Source: an uncultured Pelagibacteraceae bacterium
Lineage (GTDB): Bacteria; Pseudomonadota; Alphaproteobacteria; Pelagibacterales; Pelagibacteraceae
NCBI GenBank assembly: GCA_902610115.1
Contig: CACLUK010000001.1
Location: forward strand, 62,001-126,000
DNA length: 64,000 bases
Direction: 5' to 3'
The position numbers and the translations under genes were made by a program. The stretch's first letter is position 1. Each line of letters opens with the position of its first letter. Positions 10,882 to 22,168 of the stretch are shown piece after piece. The notes under the pieces were generated by a model. It did no database searches, had not been told where the DNA came from, and saw only the letters and a list, made by a program, of their open reading frames with translations.

Positions 10882-12210
10882 ATGAACATTTATGCCTTAT
10901 CATCGGGTAGAGGACCCTCTGGAATAGCTATCGTTAGAATATCAGGTAGTGAAACACTTAAGATTTGTCAAAATTTGATTAAGTCTAAAGATATTAAATC
11001 AAATGAAATAAATTTTTGTAAGTTTTATGATCCTAAAAATGACAATGTAATAGATCCAGAGGCTCTATTATTGTGGTTTCCCGGGCCAAATAGCTATACT
11101 GGAGATGATCTAGCAGAATTACAAATCCATGGAAGTAACGCAGTAATAAACGCTTTATTAAGAGTACTTTCCGAGCAAAAAAACTGCAGATTAGCTGAAC
11201 CAGGTGAGTTCACTAAAATTGCTTTTCAAAATGATAAAATTGATTTGTTAAAAGCAGAAAGTATTGGAGATCTTGTCCATTCTGAAACAGAATTACAAAG
11301 ACAGCAAGCGGTGAAATTAGTTCAAGGTAATGCATCCAATTATTATAATGATCTTAGGGAAAAAATAATTAAATCTCTTGCTTTTATAGAAGCTAAAATT
11401 GATTTTGCAGAGGAAGATCTTCCAGAAAAAGTATTAAGAGACGCTCACAAATCAATAAAAGAAATTCATTCGGAAATCCATAAAATTATTGAGGATAATA
11501 AAGTTGGAGAAAAAATTAGAGACGGATTTAGAGTTTCAATAACAGGAGAAGTTAATGCAGGTAAATCTTCATTATTAAATTTACTTTCAAAAAAAGAGGT
11601 AGCAATTGTTTCAGACGAAGCTGGCACAACTAGAGATGTTATAGAAACTTATTTAAATTTAGATGGTTATCCAGTAATTCTTGCAGATACTGCAGGTATT
11701 AGAGATGCTAAAAATGAAGTTGAAAAAAAAGGTATTTCTTTAGCGTTAGGAAAATCAAAAGAAGCAGATTTAAATATAATAGTCATTGATAATTCGTCAA
11801 AAAAAATTAACAAAGAAATACAGAGTATGATTAATAAAGATACTATAATTTTTTTAAATAAATCAGATGTTTCAGATAAACAAAATCATAAATTTAATGT
11901 TGATACTGTTTTAGCCTCAGTAAAAAATAATAAAAATATCGACAAATTAATAAATTTGATTAAAGCTAAGTTGAGCAAAAAATTTACATCCAATAATAGT
12001 GCTTTAATTACCAGAGAAAGGCACAGAGTTAAGCTCAATGATTGTTTAAAAGAAATTGATAAGTTTCTTAAAAAGGATCAAAACAAAGACCTCGAATTAG
12101 CAGCAGAAGACCTAAGAATGGCCACACGACATCTTGGTAGCATCGTCGGTAAGGTAGATGTGGAAGAAATACTTGGATCTATATTCAAAGACTTCTGTAT
12201 AGGTAAATAA
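10882..12210 (+). CDS. mnmE: tRNA modification GTPase MnmE
   Basis: YALSSGRGPSGIAIVRISG, GEVNAGKSSLLN, C-terminal FCIGK. Confidence 0.97.
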   Translation: MNIYALSSGRGPSGIAIVRISGSETLKICQNLIKSKDIKSNEINFCKFYDPKNDNVIDPEALLLWFPGPNSYTGDDLAELQIHGSNAVINALLRVLSEQKNCRLAEPGEFTKIAFQNDKIDLLKAESIGDLVHSETELQRQQAVKLVQGNASNYYNDLREKIIKSLAFIEAKIDFAEEDLPEKVLRDAHKSIKEIHSEIHKIIEDNKVGEKIRDGFRVSITGEVNAGKSSLLNLLSKKEVAIVSDEAGTTRDVIETYLNLDGYPVILADTAGIRDAKNEVEKKGISLALGKSKEADLNIIVIDNSSKKINKEIQSMINKDTIIFLNKSDVSDKQNHKFNVDTVLASVKNNKNIDKLINLIKAKLSKKFTSNNSALITRERHRVKLNDCLKEIDKFLKKDQNKDLELAAEDLRMATRHLGSIVGKVDVEEILGSIFKDFCIGK

Positions 12211-12252
12211 AATACTTCTTGTATTATTAATCTAGAGGTTTACATTCACAAA

Positions 12253-14121
12253 ATGACAAAACAAAGCTATGATGTAGTAGTTATAGGTGGAGGACACGCT
12301 GGATGTGAGGCAGCAGCAGCTTCCGCTAGAATGGGCCTAAATACTGCCCTTTTTACACACAAAATCGAGACTATAGGGGAAATGTCGTGTAATCCCGCTA
12401 TAGGAGGACTTGGAAAAGGACATCTTGTTAGAGAAATCGATGCTTTAGATGGTGTGATGGGTGTCGTAGCTGATAAATCAGGTATTCAATTTAGATTATT
12501 AAATAGAAGTCGTGGCCCAGCAGTGCAAGGACCGAGGACTCAATCAGATAGAGCTCTTTACAAAGAGCATATGCAAAAGATTTTATTAAATTATGAAAAT
12601 TTAGAGGTTGTAGCCGATCCAGTAGTAAAATTCTTGTTTGATAACAACAAAGTTATAGGATTCGTTTGTCAGAGCGGCAAAGAAATAAAAACTAAAGAAC
12701 TAATCCTCACTACGGGCACTTTTTTGAATGGTTTAATACATATAGGTGAAACACAGATACCAGCTGGTCGGTATGATGAAAAACCATCTACCGGTTTAAG
12801 TGAGCAACTAGCGAAATTTAAAATGCAAATTGGAAGATTAAAAACCGGAACGCCACCTAGACTAGATGGCGATACAATTAATTATGATGACTTAGAAATG
12901 CAGCCTGCTGATGATGATCATTATTATTTCTCTTTCTTGACGAATAATATCAATAATAAACAGATTAAATGTGGGATGACTTACACAAATAACGACGTTC
13001 ATAAAATTATTAGTGAAAACATTTCAAGAAGCGCTATGTATTCAGGAAACATAAAAGGAGTAGGGCCCAGGTATTGTCCATCTATTGAGGATAAAATTGT
13101 TAAGTTTAAGGAAAAAGAAAAACATCAAATTTTCCTAGAACCAGAGGGATTAAAGGACAATACTATTTACCCAAATGGTATATCAACTTCACTTCCAGAA
13201 GAGATACAGCTTAAAATATTAAGCAAAATCAAAGGTTTAGAGCATGTTAAGATGAAAAGGGCTGGATACGCGATTGAGTATGATTACGTGGATCCAAGGG
13301 AGCTAAAAGCAACCTTAGAAACCAAAAAAATCAATTCTTTATTTCTTGCTGGCCAAATCAATGGAACTACAGGGTATGAAGAAGCTGCAGCTCAAGGTCT
13401 GATAGCAGGCATTAATGCGGCTTTAAAAATTCGAAACCAAGAGGAGTTTATTTTAGATCGATCAACTTCTTATATTGGTGTTATGATTGATGACCTCATT
13501 ACTAAAGGAGTTACAGAACCTTATAGAATGTTTACATCTAGAGCCGAATATAGATTAACTTTAAGAGCTGATAATGCTGATCAAAGATTAACTGATTTTG
13601 GGATCAATCTTAATTTAGTGAAGTCTGAAAGAAAAAAAATATTTAATGAAAAGAAAAAAAATATTCTTGCTCTTAACTCAATTTTAAAAAATAATTATTT
13701 ATCACCTAATCAAGCTAAGAAATATGATATTAAAATTGCTATGGACGGAGTAAAAAGATCTTGTTTAGAGATTATGGGTCAGCGAAAAGTAAATATGGCA
13801 AAAATAAGGCAAGTGTTTCCTGACATTCCTACTTTTCCAAGGCCTATTGAAAATCAGGTTGTAACAGATGCCCATTACATGGGTTATCTGGTCAGACAAG
13901 ATAAAGATATAGAGTCTTTTAAGAAAGACGAGTCTGTTATCATACCTGAGGGTATAGATTATGAAAAACTTAGCGGTCTGTCTAATGAGATTAAGAGCAA
14001 ATTGTTACAAGTTAAGCCTAAAACGCTAGGTCAAGCTATTCGTATTGATGGCGTTACACCAGCAGCTATAATTATTCTTCTCTCGCATATTAAAAAACTT
14101 AGATATAAAGCCACTGCTTGA
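12253..14121 (+). CDS. mnmG: tRNA uridine-5-carboxymethylaminomethyl modification enzyme MnmG
   Basis: [44 protein letters not shown]. Confidence 0.98.
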   Translation: MTKQSYDVVVIGGGHAGCEAAAASARMGLNTALFTHKIETIGEMSCNPAIGGLGKGHLVREIDALDGVMGVVADKSGIQFRLLNRSRGPAVQGPRTQSDRALYKEHMQKILLNYENLEVVADPVVKFLFDNNKVIGFVCQSGKEIKTKELILTTGTFLNGLIHIGETQIPAGRYDEKPSTGLSEQLAKFKMQIGRLKTGTPPRLDGDTINYDDLEMQPADDDHYYFSFLTNNINNKQIKCGMTYTNNDVHKIISENISRSAMYSGNIKGVGPRYCPSIEDKIVKFKEKEKHQIFLEPEGLKDNTIYPNGISTSLPEEIQLKILSKIKGLEHVKMKRAGYAIEYDYVDPRELKATLETKKINSLFLAGQINGTTGYEEAAAQGLIAGINAALKIRNQEEFILDRSTSYIGVMIDDLITKGVTEPYRMFTSRAEYRLTLRADNADQRLTDFGINLNLVKSERKKIFNEKKKNILALNSILKNNYLSPNQAKKYDIKIAMDGVKRSCLEIMGQRKVNMAKIRQVFPDIPTFPRPIENQVVTDAHYMGYLVRQDKDIESFKKDESVIIPEGIDYEKLSGLSNEIKSKLLQVKPKTLGQAIRIDGVTPAAIIILLSHIKKLRYKATA

Positions 14122-14735
14122 TGCAGCAGCTTGAAGTCATAAATATTCTCAAAAAGAGTCTTAATTTTAGTGATCGCTCAATTCAAAAGCTTAAAAAGTT
14201 CACAAATCTGGTTTTAAAAGAAAATCAAAATTATAATTTAATTGCTAAAAGCACAGAAAATCAAATTTGGCAAAGACATATACTTGATTCAGCTCAATTG
14301 GTTAAGTTTATTGATTTTAACGTCAATTCAGCGGCTGATCTTGGCACTGGCGCAGGATTTCCGGGCCTAGTAGTAGAAATATTCAATAAAAATAAGGCTT
14401 TTCACGTGAAATTATATGAAAAATCAGCAGTAAAAAGAAGGTTCTTAAAGGCTGTAATCAAGGAATTGAGTTTAAATGCAGAGGTTTTAGGAGATGTAAG
14501 AGATGAAGTTATAGATTCTGAAATTATAATGTGCAGGGCTTTCAAAAAATTAGACTCAATAATACAAGTTTCACGTGAAATCGCTAAAAAATCCCATAAA
14601 TTAATGATTCTAAAAGGTCAAAATGCACAGAAAGAAATAAAAAATTCTTTTAAAACAAAAAAATACCCTTATAAATTAGAAAGCAGCATGACAAATAAAG
14701 ATTCAAAAATAATTTTGATGGAGATTAACAAGTAA
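14118..14735 (+). CDS. rsmG: 16S rRNA m7G527 methyltransferase RsmG
   Basis: [22 protein letters not shown]; follows mnmG. Confidence 0.96.
   Translation: MMQQLEVINILKKSLNFSDRSIQKLKKFTNLVLKENQNYNLIAKSTENQIWQRHILDSAQLVKFIDFNVNSAADLGTGAGFPGLVVEIFNKNKAFHVKLYEKSAVKRRFLKAVIKELSLNAEVLGDVRDEVIDSEIIMCRAFKKLDSIIQVSREIAKKSHKLMILKGQNAQKEIKNSFKTKKYPYKLESSMTNKDSKIILMEINK
14398..14413. promoter_or_regulatory. parS-like site 1 (ParB binding)
   Basis: CTTTTCACGTGAAATT; perfect TTTCACGTGAAA core at 14400-14411 versus consensus TGTTTCACGTGAAACA. Confidence 0.7.
14567..14582. promoter_or_regulatory. parS-like site 2 (ParB binding)
   Basis: AGTTTCACGTGAAATC; 13/16 match to TGTTTCACGTGAAACA, perfect 12-bp core at 14569-14580. 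Confidence 0.82.
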
Positions 14736-15533
14736 ATGTCATCACCTATAACTCTAGCGATCATAAATCAGAAAGGCGGCGTGGGAAAAACCACTACCGT
14801 TATAAACTTAGCTGCTTCACTGTCCATTATGGGTCAAAACAATTTAGTTATTGATTTGGATCCGCAAGGTAATGCAACAACTGGGCTAGGTAAAAACAAT
14901 AATGATGAAGATAAAAATGTTTACAATCTTTTAATTAAAAAAACAAATATTGAAAATATAATTCAGAAAACTGATATTAAAAATCTAGATTTAATAGGTT
15001 CTCATGTAAATTTATCTGGTCTTGAAGTAGAAACTGCAAATGACTCTAACAGAGCATTTGTACTGAAAGAAATTTTGAATTCAAAAAAAGAAGGTTTATT
15101 AAACAAATACGATAATATTTTTATTGACTGTCCACCTTCTCTAAGCTTGCTTACTATAATGGCATTAGTTGCATCAGATGAATTGTTGGTACCACTTCAA
15201 ACAGAATTTTTTGCATTAGAAGGTATTACTCAACTAGTAAAAACAATAGATCGCATAAAAGAAAATTTAAATCCAAGTTTAAAGATTAGAGGTATTTTAC
15301 TAACAATGTTTGACAAAAGAAATAAACTTTCTTCTGAGGTTGACAGAGAGGCTAGAAACTATTTCAAAGAAAAAGTATATCAGACTGTCATTCAAAGAAA
15401 CGTACGTTTATCTGAAGCGCCTTCACATGGATTACCTTGCGTGGTGTATGACAAAAATTGCGTCGGAAGTAAATCTTATTTTAAGTTAGCTGAAGAATTT
15501 TTAAAAAAAAATCAAATTGAAAGCGCTGCATGA
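14736..15533 (+). CDS. parA: Chromosome partitioning ATPase ParA
   Basis: INQKGGVGKTTTVINLAASL deviant Walker A. Confidence 0.97.
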   Translation: MSSPITLAIINQKGGVGKTTTVINLAASLSIMGQNNLVIDLDPQGNATTGLGKNNNDEDKNVYNLLIKKTNIENIIQKTDIKNLDLIGSHVNLSGLEVETANDSNRAFVLKEILNSKKEGLLNKYDNIFIDCPPSLSLLTIMALVASDELLVPLQTEFFALEGITQLVKTIDRIKENLNPSLKIRGILLTMFDKRNKLSSEVDREARNYFKEKVYQTVIQRNVRLSEAPSHGLPCVVYDKNCVGSKSYFKLAEEFLKKNQIESAA

Positions 15534-16381
15534 GCATAGGAAAAAAGAAAGGTTTAGGTAGGGGATTATCAGCTTTATTTGGAGACTCTACACCTAAAGA
15601 GAAATTACAAGTTTCAAATAACAACATGGTTGCAATTGCAGATTTATCTAGGAATCCTTATCAGCCAAGACAGAATTTTAAAGAGGAAAAACTTGAAGAA
15701 TTAGCTAATTCTATAAGGAAAAATGGAATAATTCAACCAATAGCTGTAAGACCAAACAAGAAACAAAACGGCAAGTTTGAAATTGTGGCTGGGGAAAGAC
15801 GTTGGTTAGCAGCACAACGAGCGGGTTTACATGAGATTCCTGTTTCGATCTTAGAGTTAAGCGACGTTGAATCGCTCGAGGTAGCTATTGTTGAGAATAT
15901 TCAACGTGATGATTTAAATCCTATTGAAGAGGCAAAAGGGTATAAAAGGTTAAACGAGGAATTTGACTATGATCATGAAAGTATTTCCAAACTTATGTCT
16001 AAAAGCAGAAGTCATGTAAGTAACACTCTTAGATTGTTAACTTTACCTACAGACGTAATTGCTATGTTAGAGGAGGGCACATTATCATCTGGTCAAGCAA
16101 GACCCCTTATAGGAATTTCTAATGCCTCATCTATAGCAGAAGAAATAGTTTCAAAAAACTATAGTGCTAGAAAGGTAGAATATCTAACTAGAAATAAAAA
16201 AAATCAAAACAAGAATAAAGTGGTTGATACTAATATAATAAAAGCACAAGAGAGGATAGAGCGTAATCTAGGATTAAAAGTTCATATAAATAACAAAAAG
16301 AACAATTCAGGTAAGGTCACTATAGAATACAAAGATTTAGAACAATTTGAATTAATTTCTGATCTTTTAACTAAGAATTAG
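15530..16381 (+). CDS. parB: Chromosome partitioning protein ParB
   Basis: GLGRGLSALFGD, NPYQPRQNF, GERRWLAAQRAGLHEIPV, ENIQRDDLNPIEEAKGY. Confidence 0.97.
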   Translation: MSIGKKKGLGRGLSALFGDSTPKEKLQVSNNNMVAIADLSRNPYQPRQNFKEEKLEELANSIRKNGIIQPIAVRPNKKQNGKFEIVAGERRWLAAQRAGLHEIPVSILELSDVESLEVAIVENIQRDDLNPIEEAKGYKRLNEEFDYDHESISKLMSKSRSHVSNTLRLLTLPTDVIAMLEEGTLSSGQARPLIGISNASSIAEEIVSKNYSARKVEYLTRNKKNQNKNKVVDTNIIKAQERIERNLGLKVHINNKKNNSGKVTIEYKDLEQFELISDLLTKN

Positions 16382-17354
16382 CAGTATCACAAATTTCAAT
16401 AATTAATTTTTTTAATAAAATCTTGTGATTAACGTTTGAATCTGTTTTTATTTTTTTTTCTAGACTATACGATTTAGCTAATATACTTTTAATTTTAACT
16501 CTATTCCATTTTTTAGCCTGAGCAATTAAATTAGGTTTATCTTTCCAAAATATTGGGGGTCGATACTCATCAATTCTTTTTTCAAGATTTTCACCATTAT
16601 CATGGTTATTCAATTCACTAAGAGTGTTAAGTCTTTGATTTAATACATTTAAATAAAAGATATTTTTTTCAGTCTCTATTATCGTCTCCGTTAATAACTT
16701 ATTAGTATTATTTTTATTTCCAATCAAAGACGCATCCCTTAAATTATTGAAATTATCATTAACTTTCTCGTTAAGTAAAGTCAGCAATTCTTTTGTTGTT
16801 ATTCTTTTATCTTGAAAATAAGTTATTATTTTTTCAATTTCATTATTTAATTTTATTCGATCAAGATTGCTGTTCTCTACTATGATATTAATATTAAAAT
16901 TTGTTAAATTTTTAAATCCTTTGAGTTTATTCATCAAAATTTTTTTAATAGTCAATTCATTATCTGTGTAACATGGAATTGAAGCATAACTCTTTGTTTT
17001 CTCAAATAAATTTCTAAGTTTTGATTTTTTCTCTAGTGCATCTGCGAATAAGAAAACTTTTTGATTATCTAAATTTTTTATTTGTTTTAAAACTTCTATG
17101 AATTTGTCATTACACATATTAATTATAAAATATTTTCTACTTACAAACAGTGAAATGTTATTTATTTCATTAAAAAAGACGTTAGTATTTCCTAATATCT
17201 CGTGCTGATTAAAACTTATTATTTCAATATTTTTTTCTTTTTTTATTTTATCTCTAAATTCACTTTGTAAGCCGATATTTTCTCCATAAAACAAAATTAT
17301 ATTTTCATTAATTTTGTTAATATCATCTTCAATAAGGTAACTTTTATATTGCAT
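16371..17354 (-). CDS. holA: DNA polymerase III delta subunit-like
   Basis: Weak HolA-like pattern (ILFYGENIGLQ...FLFADALEKKSKLRNLFEK); between lptE-like/leuS and parB. Confidence 0.75.
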   Translation of the reverse strand: MQYKSYLIEDDINKINENIILFYGENIGLQSEFRDKIKKEKNIEIISFNQHEILGNTNVFFNEINNISLFVSRKYFIINMCNDKFIEVLKQIKNLDNQKVFLFADALEKKSKLRNLFEKTKSYASIPCYTDNELTIKKILMNKLKGFKNLTNFNINIIVENSNLDRIKLNNEIEKIITYFQDKRITTKELLTLLNEKVNDNFNNLRDASLIGNKNNTNKLLTETIIETEKNIFYLNVLNQRLNTLSELNNHDNGENLEKRIDEYRPPIFWKDKPNLIAQAKKWNRVKIKSILAKSYSLEKKIKTDSNVNHKILLKKLIIEICDTANS

Positions 17355-17820
17355 TTAATTTCAGCCTTAATTGATCTAAAATTTGATCTGTTATATTATC
17401 AACAAGTAATTCAACAATTTTTTTTTCATTATTTAATGTATTAGAATGCTGGTTTGCAACGTTATAACTCCCAGATTTAACTATTTCGAATCGATCTTTC
17501 TTTAAACTATTTATTTCACTATAAGTAACTTTTACTTTAATATTGATTTGGTATTTTGTAATTTCATTTTTATTGTTTTTTTCCTTAACTTTTTTCGCTT
17601 TAGTCGTTTCAAGATTTATTTTTATTAGTCTTTTATCATTTTTAGAAGAATTAAATAAAAGCTTATTTTTTATTTTGTAATTTATTCTTTTATTACCATT
17701 GGTTTCTATGCTAGCAATATCAAAATTATTTATCTCAGAGTAATTTACAACTTTGTATCCGCAACCAAAAAGAAATAAAGTTAAAAATATATTTTGAAAA
17801 GTTTTTTTAAGCATTTTCAT
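17344..17820 (-). CDS. lptE: LptE-like LPS assembly lipoprotein
   Basis: Lipobox LFLFGCGYK; position between leuS and holA. Confidence 0.7.
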   Translation of the reverse strand: MKMLKKTFQNIFLTLFLFGCGYKVVNYSEINNFDIASIETNGNKRINYKIKNKLLFNSSKNDKRLIKINLETTKAKKVKEKNNKNEITKYQINIKVKVTYSEINSLKKDRFEIVKSGSYNVANQHSNTLNNEKKIVELLVDNITDQILDQLRLKLNAI

Positions 17821-17824
17821 TTTA

Positions 17825-20338
17825 TTAAATTATGTAGTTTATAATTTTGTTTTTGACAAAAATAGTTTTTTTTATCTTCTTATTCTCAATGTATTTTCTT
17901 GCGTTAGAATTTTTCAAAATATTTTGATAAATTTCATTTTGATTAAGATCTTTTTTTATCGATAAAATATCTCTAGTTTTTCCATTAATTTGTACTGCAA
18001 TTTTAATATCTAATACTAGTTTTTTTTCATCAATTTTTGGCCAGTCTTTAATGTTTTTACATTTCATCAATTCCAAACATTCATGAGCTAAATGTGGAGT
18101 AAATGGTATCATAAGTTTCATTATATAAATTAAATTTTTCTTTAAAACCACATTACTGATATCAGCTTCCAAATACGCTTTTATAAAATTATAAATCTCA
18201 TAAAATTGGGCAATTGAAACGTTGAATCTAAAATTTTTTATAGAGTTATCAATTTTAAAAATATAATTGTTTATTTGATCTTCAAACTTTTTTTCAATAA
18301 TTAGATCAATTTTTTTTTGACTTCTATTGTTTATCGTAACATTTAAATTCCAAATCTTCTGTAAAAACTTATTTGCCGCTGCCACACCAGTATCTGACCA
18401 CTGAATGTCTTTTTCTGGAGGACTATCAGATAAAATAAACCATCTTACAGAGTCAGCTCCGTATTGATTAATCATTGTTTCAGGATCAATCGTATTTTTT
18501 TTTGATTTTGACATGGACTCTGGCGGGCCAACCTTCACTTTTGTTCTATCACTCTTTTTAATTGTAGTATTAGAATCAATTTTTTCAATTTCATCCGGAT
18601 ATAACCAGTTGCCATTCTGATCTTTATAAGACTCGTGACAAACCATTCCTTGAGTAAATAAATTTTTGAAAGGCTCGTTTATATTAAAATTTTTTTTAAA
18701 TTTACTGATACCTTTAGTAAAAAAGCGTGAGTATAATAGATGTAAAATAGCATGTTCTATACCTCCAATATACTGATCTACGGGCATCCAATAATTAATT
18801 TCCTTTTCATCAAAGGGTGAACTCACGTGATTAGGTGAGCAAAATCTTAAAAAATACCACGACGAATCTACAAAAGTATCGAGCGTATCGGTTTCACGAA
18901 TAGCTTCTTGACCACTTTCTTTATGCACTGTTTTCTTCCAACTTGGGTGGGTTTCCAGAGGATTTCCAGTTGCTTTAAGATCGATATCATCAGGTAATTC
19001 AACTGGTAAATCTTTTTTGTCTACAGGTACTACGCTTCCATCTTTTAAATAAATCATTGGTATAGGGCAACCCCAATATCTTTGTCTAGAAATACCCCAG
19101 TCTTTTAATCTAAACTGGACTTTACTTTCTCCAATTGATTTTTCTTCGATTACTTTAATTATTTTTTCTTTTGCTTTAATCACATCAAGACCATTAAGAA
19201 AATCAGAATTGATAATTTTACCGCCTCCAACATATGCCTCTTTTAAATTGGAATTTTCATTTCCATTTGAAACGACTTTTAAAATTTCTAACTTATATTT
19301 TTTAGCAAAATCGAAATCTCTTTGATCGTGTGCAGGGCAACCAAATATTGCACCAGTTCCGTAATCCATTAAAACAAAATTTGCGAAGTACACTGGTATT
19401 TTTTTGTTTTTAATAAAGGGATGCTCAACAAATATTCCAGTTTTATAGCCGAGCTTATCCGCATTAGCTAATGCCTCTTCTGTAGTCCCAGTTTTATTAC
19501 ACTCACTCTTAAATTTTAGAAAATCTTTATCATTTTCAAATTTTGAGCTTAATTGGTGATCTACTGATAGTGCAATAAAGCTAGCACCGAATATTGTGTC
19601 TGGTCTAGTAGTAAAAACAATAATCTTTTTTTTTAAATCATTGGTTAATCTAAAGTGTATTTCACAACCTTGAGATTTACCTATCCAATTTTTCTGCATT
19701 GTTTTTACTTTAACTGGCCAGCCGCTTAATTTTTCTAAGTCGTTAAGCAGATCATTGGAAAATTTAGTTATATTAAAAAACCATTGAGATAATTTTTTTC
19801 TTTCAACTATAGCATTAGACCTCCATCCTCTACCGTTAATTACTTGCTCGTTAGCTAGCACAGTATTTTCGACAGGATCCCAATTAACGTAAGTTTCTTT
19901 GCGTGAAACTAGTCCATTATTATAGAAGTCTATAAATAACTCTTGTTGGTGTTTATAATATTCTTTATCACAGGTAGAAATCTCTAAACTCCAATCGATT
20001 GATAATCCTAACTGTTTAAGCTGGTTTTTCATTGTATTAATATTTTTTCTTGTCCATTCTTTTGGATGTTGGTTATTTGATTTGGATGCATTTTCTGCTG
20101 GCAAACCAAATGCATCCCAACCCATTGGGTGTAGCACACTAAAGCCGTTTAAATATTTGTACCTAGCAATTACATCTCCAATAGTATAATTTCTCACATG
20201 ACCCATGTGAATTTTTCCAGATGGATATGGAAACATCTCTAAACAATAAAATTTTTTAGCACCTTTAATATAAAGGTTTTCTTTTGAAAAGGTATTTTGC
20301 CATTTCTTTTCGATTTCTCGGAAACTAAATCTTTCCAT
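17825..20338 (-). CDS. leuS: Leucyl-tRNA synthetase
   Basis: [31 protein letters not shown] (KMSKS variant). Confidence 0.98.
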   Translation of the reverse strand: MERFSFREIEKKWQNTFSKENLYIKGAKKFYCLEMFPYPSGKIHMGHVRNYTIGDVIARYKYLNGFSVLHPMGWDAFGLPAENASKSNNQHPKEWTRKNINTMKNQLKQLGLSIDWSLEISTCDKEYYKHQQELFIDFYNNGLVSRKETYVNWDPVENTVLANEQVINGRGWRSNAIVERKKLSQWFFNITKFSNDLLNDLEKLSGWPVKVKTMQKNWIGKSQGCEIHFRLTNDLKKKIIVFTTRPDTIFGASFIALSVDHQLSSKFENDKDFLKFKSECNKTGTTEEALANADKLGYKTGIFVEHPFIKNKKIPVYFANFVLMDYGTGAIFGCPAHDQRDFDFAKKYKLEILKVVSNGNENSNLKEAYVGGGKIINSDFLNGLDVIKAKEKIIKVIEEKSIGESKVQFRLKDWGISRQRYWGCPIPMIYLKDGSVVPVDKKDLPVELPDDIDLKATGNPLETHPSWKKTVHKESGQEAIRETDTLDTFVDSSWYFLRFCSPNHVSSPFDEKEINYWMPVDQYIGGIEHAILHLLYSRFFTKGISKFKKNFNINEPFKNLFTQGMVCHESYKDQNGNWLYPDEIEKIDSNTTIKKSDRTKVKVGPPESMSKSKKNTIDPETMINQYGADSVRWFILSDSPPEKDIQWSDTGVAAANKFLQKIWNLNVTINNRSQKKIDLIIEKKFEDQINNYIFKIDNSIKNFRFNVSIAQFYEIYNFIKAYLEADISNVVLKKNLIYIMKLMIPFTPHLAHECLELMKCKNIKDWPKIDEKKLVLDIKIAVQINGKTRDILSIKKDLNQNEIYQNILKNSNARKYIENKKIKKTIFVKNKIINYII

Positions 20339-20342
20339 TAGA

Positions 20343-20870
20343 TTATTTTTTTTGTTTGTCGGTTTTTTCGAGTAAAGATGCTTTTCTCAAAATTGTAGAA
20401 CGTAATTCATCTTTTATTGTGCTAGTATTTATTATATTTGTTTTGCAATTCATATTTTTATCGCAAGATTTTTTGTGAAGAATAATTTTTAAGCTATCAC
20501 TCCTAATTTCATTAGAAAGAAATCTCAAAGTTATTTTGATCGACTCATCAGCGTTGCTTTCTGAATACCAGTCTGTAATAATCACACCTCCAGAATAATC
20601 TACAGTTGATAAAGGTAAAAAATCTAATGTTTCTAAAGATGCTCTCCACATAGGATTTGAAGTACTAAACTCATAATTAGTACCACCTGCTCTCCCAAGA
20701 ATAGAACCTATCGAAGCTCCTCGTCCTTCCTCTATATTTTTTTTTCTTTTTTCTTCCGCGCCAATTGGTCTATTAGGATCCATTTTAGTACTATTTTTGT
20801 TACAGCCAACTATCAAAGCCAAACAAAAGAAGATTAAAATTTTTGAAAATTTAAAATTGAATCTAAACAT
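20343..20870 (-). CDS. DUF3576 family lipoprotein
   Basis: Lipobox [33 protein letters not shown]. Confidence 0.85.
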   Translation of the reverse strand: MFRFNFKFSKILIFFCLALIVGCNKNSTKMDPNRPIGAEEKRKKNIEEGRGASIGSILGRAGGTNYEFSTSNPMWRASLETLDFLPLSTVDYSGGVIITDWYSESNADESIKITLRFLSNEIRSDSLKIILHKKSCDKNMNCKTNIINTSTIKDELRSTILRKASLLEKTDKQKK

Positions 20871-21052
20871 CTAAATTAAGGTATTACATTAAAAACAAGC
20901 TTGAAAAACTATTTTTTCAAATTTTAAGCTAATTCTTATTATTTTGTAAGTATGAGGGATAAAATTCGTGATATTTTTGCAACAGTAACGTTAAATTTGC
21001 TCTAAAAACAGCATATTTAGTGATTTTTAGCATAATTCTTGTAATTTGTCAC

Positions 21053-21072
21053 TAAATTGTAATTACAATTTA
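21053..21072. promoter_or_regulatory. 20-bp perfect palindrome in the porin upstream region
   Basis: TAAATTGTAATTACAATTTA equals its own reverse complement, about 23 nt upstream of the porin ATG. Confidence 0.5.
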
Positions 21073-21094
21073 AACAATAACACAAAGGAAAAAT

Positions 21095-22150
21095 ATGAAA
21101 AATATATCTAAACTATTAGTAGGTATTCTATTTTCTGCATTAGTTATGGCTCCATCTTACGCAGGTGAGATGACAGTAACTGGTGGTGCAACAGCAACAT
21201 ACACTACAAACGGTGATGATGCTTCAAGCGGTAAGAACATAGGTATCTCTAATGAGCTAGACTTCACAGCAAGTGGAGAACTAGACAACGGTTACACGTG
21301 GAAGTACCAAGTACAATTAGATGGTACAAGTACAGCTAACGATGACACAAGATTAGAAGTCGGAACAGACATGGGTACAATTGGTTTGTACGTTTCAGAA
21401 GGTGGATTGTCAGCTGAATTAGCACACGGTGTTGGTGCTTTGGGAGTAGGTTTTGATTATGTGTCTCCTTCAACTTTCGTACACTCGTATGATGTAGATG
21501 GATATGCAAACGTTCAATACCACACGCCAGCTGACCTGTTACCTTTTGGTATCGGTGTTAAGCTTGGTTATGTACCAAACATGAACAATACAACTATGGT
21601 ATCAGCTAAAGAAAGTTCTGGAGTACCAGGAACTCAAGCTGAAGGTAGAACAATGACTATGGCACAAGTAACTGCAGCTCCTATAGATGGTTTATCTATC
21701 AAAGGTTCAATTGCAGAAACTGGCGATGGTACACCAGCAGCAGGTACACACGATGATGGTATCTCAGCTAACCTTGGTGCAAAATACACTATTGGTCAAT
21801 TATCTGTAGGTTACACTGAAGGTGGTTACCAAGCAGCTACAGGTTCAGCAACAAATGACGTAACAGTTTACTATGAAAACAAATTCTACGGATTTCAGTT
21901 TGACGTAAACGATGCTCTTTCTGTTTCATACAATATGGATGAATCAGACAAAAATACTAGAGCAGAAGTTGCGCAAGCAGCAACAGCTGGTACTAAAACA
22001 GTAATAGGTATGGAACAAGAAACTTTACAATTAGCTTACACTGTAGGTGGTGCTACAATTGGTATTGCTGATGTAGAAGTTACAAATGCTGATTACGTTT
22101 CAGGAAAAACAGAAAGTCAAACAGTTATCTCATTAGGAATTTCTTTCTAA
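21095..22150 (+). CDS. Outer-membrane porin
   Basis: Signal peptide cleaved near SYAGE; amphipathic beta repeats; C-terminal ...VISLGISF; SD-like AAAGGA. Confidence 0.85.
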   Translation: MKNISKLLVGILFSALVMAPSYAGEMTVTGGATATYTTNGDDASSGKNIGISNELDFTASGELDNGYTWKYQVQLDGTSTANDDTRLEVGTDMGTIGLYVSEGGLSAELAHGVGALGVGFDYVSPSTFVHSYDVDGYANVQYHTPADLLPFGIGVKLGYVPNMNNTTMVSAKESSGVPGTQAEGRTMTMAQVTAAPIDGLSIKGSIAETGDGTPAAGTHDDGISANLGAKYTIGQLSVGYTEGGYQAATGSATNDVTVYYENKFYGFQFDVNDALSVSYNMDESDKNTRAEVAQAATAGTKTVIGMEQETLQLAYTVGGATIGIADVEVTNADYVSGKTESQTVISLGISF

Positions 22151-22168
22151 TTAAATAACTATTTAAAC

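Noticed and set aside
19895-19910. Additional parS-like GCGTGAAAC half-site in leuS
   Set aside because: Only one half matches; the left half diverges from TGTTTCAC.
20901-20920. TTGAAAAACTATTTTTTCAA hairpin
   Set aside because: AT-only stem of 8 bp in a promoter region; too weak to call a terminator or sRNA on its own.
20952-21005. 17-aa upstream ORF (MRDKIRDIFATVTLNLL) before the porin
   Set aside because: No convincing Shine-Dalgarno, very short, no recognisable similarity; consistent with chance.
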